A stretch of DNA of 11,909 bases from Gammaproteobacteria bacterium (GTDB lineage Bacteria; Pseudomonadota; Gammaproteobacteria; Poriferisulfidales; Poriferisulfidaceae): positions 1-11,909 of the forward strand of contig RKRZ01000145.1 in the NCBI GenBank assembly GCA_007571105.1. The letters run 5' to 3'. Positions 1 to 5,972 of the stretch are shown piece by piece. The position numbers and the translations under genes are program-made. Below the pieces are notes generated by a model that saw only the letters and a list, made by a program, of their open reading frames with translations, was not told where the DNA came from and did no database searches. Position 1 is the first letter of the stretch; every line of letters starts with the position of its first letter.

Positions 1-8
1 ATCATCTG

Positions 9-251
9 TTGACAGTGAGCCGTTCATTGTTTGATGTATCGGCGGACGGACTGATGAGCGTTTTGGAGTTGCGTCTTTTGGGGGCTTTGTTGATTCACGA
101 TCTACGTGCGGCGGCCGCGATTTTGGCAGTTGCGGCTGCAGGCTATTTCGTGTTGCTCGTACTGGATTCCAGGTTGCGCTTGAGTCGAGAACATGTCTGC
201 CAGAGAATCGATGCTCTGAGTGTGCGTCAGTTGGAGCCAATGCTAACATGA
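9..251 (+). CDS. Hypothetical small membrane protein, possibly 5'-partial
   Basis: I do not recognise this reading frame. It ends with TGA at 249-251 and is open to the left edge of the window, so it may be the tail of a longer gene. Two internal starts are possible: TTG at 9 (80 aa) and ATG at 54 (65 aa). The ATG has only a weak purine-rich stretch before it. The protein has a hydrophobic, Ala/Leu/Val-rich segment at about residues 33-53 of the 80-aa version, preceded by an acidic-basic stretch and followed by a polar, Arg-rich tail. It looks like a single-pass inner-membrane protein with a short soluble tail. It lies directly upstream of a promoter-like sequence and so is probably not in the ABC operon that follows. 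No functional motif is visible. It could also be non-coding. Confidence 0.35.
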   Translation: MTVSRSLFDVSADGLMSVLELRLLGALLIHDLRAAAAILAVAAAGYFVLLVLDSRLRLSREHVCQRIDALSVRQLEPMLT

Positions 252-279
252 TTGGCAGAAATGGAAGTCAAAATATAAA
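252..279 (+). promoter_or_regulatory. Putative sigma70 promoter of the ABC/GldG-like operon
   Basis: TTGGCA at 252-257 (one mismatch to TTGACA) and TATAAA at 274-279 (one mismatch to TATAAT) are separated by 16 bases. The element begins directly after the stop of the small upstream frame. Transcription would start near 286, leaving a leader of about 107 bases before the ATG at 393. This is consensus matching by eye only. Confidence 0.5.
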
Positions 280-392
280 ATAGGCGTTCCCATCAATGGG
301 GGTTTTGAGCACCCGTGTGTTTGAAATTTCTATATCGCAACACCATCTATTTCATGACACAAAATTCTCAAATTGAGATGAATTTCGCCACT

Positions 393-1328
393 ATGTCAGC
401 CTCAATTGTGGTAGAGAATCTGGTCAAGATGTACGGCGACCTGTGCGCCGTCAATGACTTGAGTTTTGAAGTCGGGCCCGGGGAAGTATTGGGATTTCTG
501 GGGCCCAATGGGGCGGGCAAGTCCACCACTATGAAAATGATCACCGGCTTCCTTGCTCCGACGGCAGGCCGTGTGCAAGTCTGTGGGTACCCGGTTGACG
601 AGCAGCCGCTTCAAGCCAAGCAACGTCTGGGCTATTTGCCTGAAGGTGCGCCGGCCTACAGCGAAATGACTCCGTGGCAGTTTCTCAATTTCATTGCCGA
701 CATCCGACGTCCGGAAGCTCGCGATTCACGACTGCAGTGGGTGATTGAACAGTTAGGCCTGGAGCCGGTATTGCACCGTCCAGTAGAGACTTTATCCAAA
801 GGGTATCGTCGCAGAGTCGGCCTGGCGCAAGCCATTCTGCATGATCCGGAGGTGTTGATCATGGACGAGCCGACCGACGGCTTGGACCCGAATCAAAAGC
901 GCCAGGTTCGCGACTTTATCAATGAGATGGCGCAAGACAAGATCATTGTGATTTCTACGCACATTCTGGAAGAGGTGGAAGCGGTCTGCACACGTGCCAT
1001 CATCATTGCGGAAGGGCGAATTCTGGTGGATGAATCGCCAGAGAATCTGCGAGAGCGTTCCCGTTACCACAACGCCGTCACAGTGCAGACAAAGATTGAA
1101 GAATCGACACGCCAGGCTTTGCAAAGTCTTAGCGAGGTCGCCGCCTGTGAAGAGGAGCGTGATGGTGGCCTGACCTTGATTCCGAAATCCGGCAGGGTGC
1201 TGGAGGAGCCGGTGCGCGGGGTGCTGCAGAGCCAAGGTTTGAACAATGTCCCTCTTTTCATTCAGCCAGGCCGACTGGATGACGTGTTCCACGAGTTGAC
1301 GCAACATGCCGAAGAATCCACTGCCTAA
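393..1328 (+). CDS. ABC-2 type transporter ATP-binding protein (GldA/NatA-like)
   Basis: This is the ATPase subunit of an ABC-2 type system. It hydrolyses ATP at the cytoplasmic face of the inner membrane to drive the permease encoded next to it. Using the ATG at 393 (311 aa), the motifs in order are: Walker A GPNGAGKS at 37-44; YLPEG at 81-85, where this subfamily usually has LPE instead of the Q-loop; signature LSKGYRRR at 134-141; Walker B VLIMDEP at 154-160; D-loop DGLDP at 162-166; and the switch histidine at 190 in ISTH. The C-terminal ~90 residues form the accessory domain typical of the drug/gliding ABC ATPases. The start is uncertain: the frame also offers GTG 315, ATG 354 and ATG 378, none with a good Shine-Dalgarno. 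I chose 393 because the conserved domain starts right after it. Its 3' end overlaps the permease gene by 23 bases. The family is clear; the substrate is unknown. Confidence 0.93.
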   Translation: MSASIVVENLVKMYGDLCAVNDLSFEVGPGEVLGFLGPNGAGKSTTMKMITGFLAPTAGRVQVCGYPVDEQPLQAKQRLGYLPEGAPAYSEMTPWQFLNFIADIRRPEARDSRLQWVIEQLGLEPVLHRPVETLSKGYRRRVGLAQAILHDPEVLIMDEPTDGLDPNQKRQVRDFINEMAQDKIIVISTHILEEVEAVCTRAIIIAEGRILVDESPENLRERSRYHNAVTVQTKIEESTRQALQSLSEVAACEEERDGGLTLIPKSGRVLEEPVRGVLQSQGLNNVPLFIQPGRLDDVFHELTQHAEESTA

Positions 1329-2055
1329 TCTGCTGCCGATTTTGCGGCGAGAGTTGCTGGGGTATTTTCAGACCCCAGTGGCCTACGTGTTTATCACGAT
1401 CTTCCTGTTGCTGTCGGGCGCCATGACGTTCTACATGGGCAATTTTTACGAGCGCGAACAAGCTGATCTGGGCGCCTTCTTTACTTTTCACCCATGGTTG
1501 TACCTGTTTCTGGTGCCAGCCATCTCTATGCGGTTGTGGGCGGAGGAGCGCAAGACCGGCAGCATCGAGCTGTTGATGACTTTGCCCGTGACCGTAACCG
1601 AGGCTGTGTTGGGTAAGTTCCTGGCCGCCTGGATTTTTACGGGGATCGCTCTTCTGCTGACGTTCCCGATCTGGTTGAGCGTGAATTATCTGGGAGACCC
1701 GGACAACGGTGTAATCGTGGCAGCATATCTGGGAAGTTTTCTGATGGCGGGTGGGTTTATGGCCATTGGCGCGTGCATCTCTGCGACGACTCGCAATCAG
1801 GTGATTGCCTTCATTCTCAGTGTGGTGGTTTGCTTTTTGTATCTGTTGAGCGGCTTCCCCTTAGTGCTGGATTTCTTTCAGTTATGGCTGCCGCAGTTGG
1901 TGGTCGATACAATCGCTTCGCTCAGTTTTCTGACGCATTTCACGTCTATCAACAAGGGCGTAATTGACTTGCGCGACTTAGCCTATTTTCTGATTTTGAT
2001 TTCCGTGTGGCTGTATGCCAACGTGATCGTGGTGCGCGCCCGAAAAGCAGTATGA
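1306..2055 (+). CDS. ABC-2 type permease (GldF-like)
   Basis: This is a 249-aa integral inner-membrane protein, the transmembrane subunit partnering the upstream ATPase. About six hydrophobic segments are visible, near residues 24-46, 60-77, 103-126, 135-160, 165-190 and 224-243. The sequence EERKTGSIELLMTLPV at about 80-95 is the conserved cytoplasmic motif of ABC-2 permeases between the second and third membrane segments, where the ATPase is thought to dock. The ATG at 1306 lies inside the ATPase gene (23-base overlap) and the stop TGA overlaps the next ATG, so translation is probably coupled on both sides. Its length is typical of GldF-type and CcmB-sized permeases. The neighbours (GldG-like and DUF4340 genes) identify the subfamily better than the permease alone. 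The transported substrate cannot be inferred. Confidence 0.9.
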   Translation: MPKNPLPNLLPILRRELLGYFQTPVAYVFITIFLLLSGAMTFYMGNFYEREQADLGAFFTFHPWLYLFLVPAISMRLWAEERKTGSIELLMTLPVTVTEAVLGKFLAAWIFTGIALLLTFPIWLSVNYLGDPDNGVIVAAYLGSFLMAGGFMAIGACISATTRNQVIAFILSVVVCFLYLLSGFPLVLDFFQLWLPQLVVDTIASLSFLTHFTSINKGVIDLRDLAYFLILISVWLYANVIVVRARKAV

Positions 2056-3944
2056 AGATCTCATTCACCGACAGTCAATCCTATGCCGCCGCTGGCATCG
2101 GCTTATTGGGGGTATTACTAATATCCTCTATGTTATTGATTAACTTGGCGCTTGACAATATTCGACTGGATTTGACCGAGCAGAAACTTTATACCGTCAG
2201 CGATGGCACACTCAAGGTACTCGAGAAGATCCAGCAGCCCATCAATCTGTATCTGTTTTTTTCCAATCAGGCCAGCGAGGATAACGCGCCCCTGCGCAAT
2301 TACGCGCAACGGGTTCGGGAGTTGCTTGAGGAATACGAGTATTACGCGGACGGACGGTTGAAGCTTCGGGTAATTGATCCGCAGCCTTTCTCGGAAGAAG
2401 AGGATCAGGCAACAGAGTATGGATTGAAGGCCGTGCCGACGGCTGATGGCCGGAATCTTTATTTCGGTTTGGTGGGCACCAATACAGTGGATGATGTGGA
2501 GATCATCGAGTTTTTCCAGCCGGGGCGAGAGACTTTTCTGGAATACGACATCAGTCAATTGATCTACGGACTGACCAATCCAGCCAAGCCGGTGGTCGGG
2601 ATATTGACGGGCTTGCAGATGTTTGGTAGTTTTGATTCGGCCAATCAGGCGCCGATTCCTGAATGGGCGATTCTGGGACATCTGCGTCAAACCTTCGAAG
2701 TGCGGCAGGTTGACGAGAAGGCCAAAGCAATTGACCCGGATATCCGAATTCTGATGCTGGTGCATCCGAAAGGGCTTTCCGATGCAACGCTGTATGCAGT
2801 TGATCAGTTCGTGATGCACGGGGGACGGTTGATGCTGTTCGTGGACCCTTATGCGGATAAAGACCCGATGTTCTTCCAGGCAAGCAATCCACCGGACTCC
2901 GGAGGCATTCAGGCTTCCGACATTCAGGGCATGCTGGATTCCTGGGGACTGCGGGTGGATGTTGACCAAATCGTCGCCGACCGCAAGCAAGCGCTGCCGG
3001 TGCAAGCCTCTGCCCAGGCCCGGTCGGTGCGGCATGTGTCTTTTCTTCACGTGTCGGGTGATGGGCTCAATGCGGACAATCTGGTTACGACGCAATTGTC
3101 CCGAATCATATTGGGATTCTCCGGAGCATTGCTGAAGGCAGAGAATTTTGAGGGAGAATTTACTCCTCTGTTGACGACGACGACAGACTCTCAACTGATT
3201 CATAAGCAGCACTATCGCTATCTGCCGGATCCCAGTGCTTTGATGCGGGATTTCCGACCGACGGAAGAAAATTACACGCTGGCTGCCTGGATCCGGGCGC
3301 AGCCGACAAGCATATTCCCATCCGGTCCACCGGAAGAAGCAGAATCACCTGCAGAGGGTCATTTGGCGAGTGCGCCGGAGTTCCGAGACATGATCGTGGT
3401 GACGGACAGCGATATGCTGTCAGATACCCTTTGGACACACGTGCAGGATTTCTTTGGCCAGCGCGTTTTCCGGCCTTGGGCACACAACGGAGACTTCGTC
3501 GCCAACGCGCTGGAGAGTTTGGCGGGAAGTGGGGATTTGATTGGCCTGCGCGGACGCTCTAATTTCTCGCGTCCTTTTCATGTGGTCGACGAGTTGCGCC
3601 AGGATGCCGAAGCCCGCTTGCATGAGAAAGAAAAAGCGTTGCAGGCCAAATTGCAGGAGACAGAAGCAAAGATTCAAACGCTGCAACAGCACAAGCAGGA
3701 AGGCAGCGATCAGGACTTATTGACAGAGCAGCAGCGTGAAGAGATTGATGCGTTTTATAAGGAGCGTTCCCGCGTGCGTCGGGATTTGCGGGCGGTGCGC
3801 CACGAGCTGGATCAAGACATCGAATCCTTGGGGTCCTATTTGCGCCTGATCAATATTTGGCTGATGCCGATTCTGGTGACGGTGGGAGCACTGGGATTGT
3901 GGTGGGTGCAACGCCGGCGACGCGTGAAGAGGGCGATAGCATGA
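2052..3944 (+). CDS. GldG-like ABC transporter auxiliary protein
   Basis: This is a 630-aa membrane-anchored protein of the GldG/ABC_transp_aux type. An N-terminal transmembrane helix (about 12-33) is followed by LDLTEQKLYTVSDGT (39-53), the conserved post-membrane motif of this family. A large soluble region follows, expected to be periplasmic. A Lys/Glu/Gln-rich, strongly helical stretch at about 514-597 looks like a coiled coil, and a second transmembrane helix at about 602-619 ends in a basic tail (VQRRRRVKR). The family is related to IFT52-like sugar-binding folds and accompanies GldA/GldF-type ABC subunits. In Bacteroidetes the homologues are needed for gliding; in proteobacteria the role is unknown. 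The start was set at ATG 2052, which overlaps the permease stop as ATGA. The stop overlaps the DUF4340 gene the same way. No gliding is implied by this gene. Confidence 0.88.
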   Translation: MKISFTDSQSYAAAGIGLLGVLLISSMLLINLALDNIRLDLTEQKLYTVSDGTLKVLEKIQQPINLYLFFSNQASEDNAPLRNYAQRVRELLEEYEYYADGRLKLRVIDPQPFSEEEDQATEYGLKAVPTADGRNLYFGLVGTNTVDDVEIIEFFQPGRETFLEYDISQLIYGLTNPAKPVVGILTGLQMFGSFDSANQAPIPEWAILGHLRQTFEVRQVDEKAKAIDPDIRILMLVHPKGLSDATLYAVDQFVMHGGRLMLFVDPYADKDPMFFQASNPPDSGGIQASDIQGMLDSWGLRVDVDQIVADRKQALPVQASAQARSVRHVSFLHVSGDGLNADNLVTTQLSRIILGFSGALLKAENFEGEFTPLLTTTTDSQLIHKQHYRYLPDPSALMRDFRPTEENYTLAAWIRAQPTSIFPSGPPEEAESPAEGHLASAPEFRDMIVVTDSDMLSDTLWTHVQDFFGQRVFRPWAHNGDFVANALESLAGSGDLIGLRGRSNFSRPFHVVDELRQDAEARLHEKEKALQAKLQETEAKIQTLQQHKQEGSDQDLLTEQQREEIDAFYKERSRVRRDLRAVRHELDQDIESLGSYLRLINIWLMPILVTVGALGLWWVQRRRRVKRAIA

Positions 3945-4942
3945 GTTTGCGTGAATTAAAAATTCTGGCCGCAATAACGGCGGCAACCGTGCTCTTGGCG
4001 GCGTTGATGTATAGCTTGAAGCATACGGGCGGGCACGATGAATATTTGGAGACGCTTTGGCTGGAGGGTCTGGATATCAACGCAATCCACCGGATCGAGA
4101 TCAGTGGAGCAGGAAATCAGCAAGTATCGCTGGAGCGTCGCGCTCGGGGCTGGGGAGTTGCGGAGCGTGGGTTTTATCCGGTGCAGATTGGCATGGTGCG
4201 CACTCTGTTGTTGGACCTGACAGGAGCAAAGTTGCTTGAGCGCAAGACGGATGATCCGGAGCAGCACGCCAAGTTGGGATTAGGTCCGATCGATAAGCCT
4301 GATGCTCAGGGTCAGTTGCTCAAACTGATTGGAGACGAGGTTCAGGTCGTGCGTATTGGGACGCGACCGGAAGGGCGCAATGTGACGTATGTGAAGCATG
4401 ACGGGGATTCACAGGCGTGGTTAGTGGATCGAACTTTCAATATTTCGTTGGAAGCGCGGAAGTGGTTGGAGCCGGAGTTGCTGGACATCGGCATGGAGCA
4501 CATGCATCGCATCAAGATTGTGCACCCGGATGGGGAGACGATTAAGGCTAAGCGCGTTGCGGATGCTGCACGCTTCGACCCTCTGAATATACCAGCCGGA
4601 AAAACCCTGAAAAATGAATTGGCTCTGAATCGGGTTGCGAGTGCAATCACCAGCCTGTCTCTGGAAGATGTAATGCTTGCTGACGAAGCGCGCAAGCACT
4701 TGAAAAACACGCCCCGTGTTGAATATGAAATGTATGAAGGCTATGTGTTGAAAGCGCAACTGTTCTCCCTCGAAGAGAAGCGCTATGCGCACTTTGAAGT
4801 GCAGATCAAGGATGATGCAAGCACGGCACACCGTCAGGCGGCGCAACAGTTAGCCGATCGACTGAAAGGCTGGGTCTTTCGGATCCCTTCGTTTGCTTAT
4901 GACAGCATGAGTCTGCGCTGGGGTGATCTGACGCAGGAATAG
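3941..4942 (+). CDS. DUF4340 domain-containing membrane-anchored protein
   Basis: This 333-aa protein has one N-terminal membrane helix (about 7-25) and a soluble, probably periplasmic remainder. Repeated patterns such as WGVAERGFYPV (about residue 71) and AWLVDRTFN (about residue 162), with predicted beta-rich spacing, fit the DUF4340 family. That family is routinely encoded next to GldG-like proteins in proteobacteria and has no assigned biochemical role. The ATG at 3941 overlaps the preceding stop as ATGA, and a purine-rich GAAGAGGG at about 3925-3932 gives a good ribosome binding site, which supports this start. It is the last gene of the four-gene operon. Its stop (TAG 4940-4942) lies 3 bases from the stop of trxB on the other strand, with no room for a separate terminator. 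I infer that it is a subunit or assembly partner of the ABC complex. Confidence 0.82.
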   Translation: MSLRELKILAAITAATVLLAALMYSLKHTGGHDEYLETLWLEGLDINAIHRIEISGAGNQQVSLERRARGWGVAERGFYPVQIGMVRTLLLDLTGAKLLERKTDDPEQHAKLGLGPIDKPDAQGQLLKLIGDEVQVVRIGTRPEGRNVTYVKHDGDSQAWLVDRTFNISLEARKWLEPELLDIGMEHMHRIKIVHPDGETIKAKRVADAARFDPLNIPAGKTLKNELALNRVASAITSLSLEDVMLADEARKHLKNTPRVEYEMYEGYVLKAQLFSLEEKRYAHFEVQIKDDASTAHRQAAQQLADRLKGWVFRIPSFAYDSMSLRWGDLTQE

Positions 4943-4945
4943 CGT

Positions 4946-5899
4946 TTATTGCTGGGAGAGGAATTTCTCCGCATCCAGTGCGGCCATACACCCGGTGCCG
5001 GCTGAAGTGACTGCCTGGCGATATACCTGATCCATAACATCTCCTGAGGCAAAAACGCCGGGGCAACTGGTTGCGGTTGCACCTTCTTCGCTGCCGCCGG
5101 AGACTTGCAGATAACCGCCGGGGTACATTTCCAGCTGGCCTGCGAAAATCTTTGTGTTCGGATCGTGGCCAATGGCAATGAAGACGCCCTGCGCTTCGAG
5201 TTCTTGAATGGAGTCATCCTGCACATTGCGAATGCGCACGCCGGAGACTGTATGGCCGTCTCCAAGCACTTCCTCGAGGACATGATCCCAAATGATGTTT
5301 GCGGAGCCCGACTCGACCGCGGCGAACAACTGGTTTTGCAGAATCTTCTCGGCACGCAATTCGTCTCGGCGATGAATTAAGGTGACTGAGGAAGCGATCT
5401 TAGTGAGGTACAGCGCTTCTTCCACAGCTGTGTTGCCGCCGCCGACCACGACGACTGGCTGATCGCGAAAGAAAAAACCGTCACAGGTTGCACAGGCAGA
5501 AACTCCCTTGCCTTTGTAGGCTTCTTCAGAAGGGAGGCCGAGATAGCGTGCAGTGGCTCCGGGTGAGATGATCAGCGCATCACAGCTGTATTGGTTGTCG
5601 TCACCGTCGAGCAAAAAAGGCCGTTGCGACAGATCAGCTTTGCGAATGTGATCGAAGACGATAGGCACTTCGTAACGCTCGACATGGCGCTGCATGCGGG
5701 CCATCAGATCTGGGCCCTGAAGTCCTTCGGGGTCGCCCGGCCAGTTGTCGACATCGGTGGTGAGCATCAATTGCCCCCCTTGTTCCATCCCGGTGACAAG
5801 CATGACGTCAAGGTTGGCCCGAGCGGCGTAAATGGCGGCGGTATAGCCGGCGGGGCCGGAGCCCAGGATAATCAAAGAATGGTGTTGCGTCTCGGACAT
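4946..5899 (-). CDS. trxB: Thioredoxin reductase (NADPH)
   Basis: This 317-aa flavoenzyme transfers electrons from NADPH through FAD and a redox-active disulfide to thioredoxin in the cytoplasm. All expected motifs are present: FAD-binding GSGPAG at 13-18, GGQL at 41-44, the active-site CATCD with cysteines 136 and 139, NADPH-binding GGGNTA at 153-158 with the phosphate-contacting HRR at 176-178, and the C-terminal FAD motif ASGDV near 284-288 followed by YRQAVTSAGTGCMAALDAE. Length and cysteine positions match the low-molecular-weight bacterial enzyme. The frame stays open upstream to 6160, inside the divergent ftsK, so the ATG at 5899 was chosen because the conserved domain begins there. 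No clear Shine-Dalgarno precedes it. It is transcribed divergently from ftsK. In E. coli lrp sits between these two genes; here it is absent. Confidence 0.97.
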   Translation of the reverse strand: MSETQHHSLIILGSGPAGYTAAIYAARANLDVMLVTGMEQGGQLMLTTDVDNWPGDPEGLQGPDLMARMQRHVERYEVPIVFDHIRKADLSQRPFLLDGDDNQYSCDALIISPGATARYLGLPSEEAYKGKGVSACATCDGFFFRDQPVVVVGGGNTAVEEALYLTKIASSVTLIHRRDELRAEKILQNQLFAAVESGSANIIWDHVLEEVLGDGHTVSGVRIRNVQDDSIQELEAQGVFIAIGHDPNTKIFAGQLEMYPGGYLQVSGGSEEGATATSCPGVFASGDVMDQVYRQAVTSAGTGCMAALDAEKFLSQQ

Positions 5900-5926
5900 C
5901 AATTGCGGGGAAGTTCTGGCGGTGCC

Positions 5927-5932
5927 ATTATC
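5927..5932 (-). promoter_or_regulatory. Possible -10 element for trxB
   Basis: Read on the reverse strand this is GATAAT, one mismatch from TATAAT, 27 bases before the trxB ATG. No good -35 hexamer is found 16-18 bases upstream, so this is a weak call. An activator or an extended contact would be needed. Confidence 0.25.
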
Positions 5933-5941
5933 GCACTTCCT

Positions 5942-5947
5942 TATAAT
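5942..5947 (+). promoter_or_regulatory. Possible -10 element for ftsK operon
   Basis: This is a perfect TATAAT on the forward strand, 25 bases before the ftsK ATG. The -35 zone about 17 bases upstream (around 5919-5924) does not resemble TTGACA. If used, transcription would begin near 5954, giving a very short leader of roughly 19 bases for the ftsK-lolA-rarA operon. Confidence 0.35.
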
Positions 5948-5948
5948 G

Positions 5949-5968
5949 CGGGCTTGGATATGAGCCCG
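5949..5968. repeat. Inverted repeat between the -10 element and ftsK start
   Basis: Arms CGGGCT (5949-5954) and AGCCCG (5963-5968) are perfect reverse complements with 8 bases between them; a T-G wobble would extend the stem by one pair. The repeat starts one base after the TATAAT and ends 4 bases before the ftsK ATG. It could be an operator half-site pair or a small RNA hairpin over the ribosome-loading region. It does not match the LexA box pattern CTG-N10-CAG. Confidence 0.4.
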
Positions 5969-5972
5969 TGTC

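Noticed and set aside
289..300. A CCCAT/ATGGG symmetry upstream of the ABC operon as a terminator
   Set aside because: The loop would be only 2 bases and no T-run follows. It is too small to call.
2133..3212. A 359-codon reverse-strand frame inside the GldG-like gene
   Set aside because: It lies fully antisense to a well-supported gene, and its translation is rich in His/Arg/Gln without domain motifs.
5900..5972. A LexA (SOS) box upstream of ftsK, as known for E. coli ftsK
   Set aside because: No CTG-N10-CAG pattern with an AT-rich core is present in the gap.
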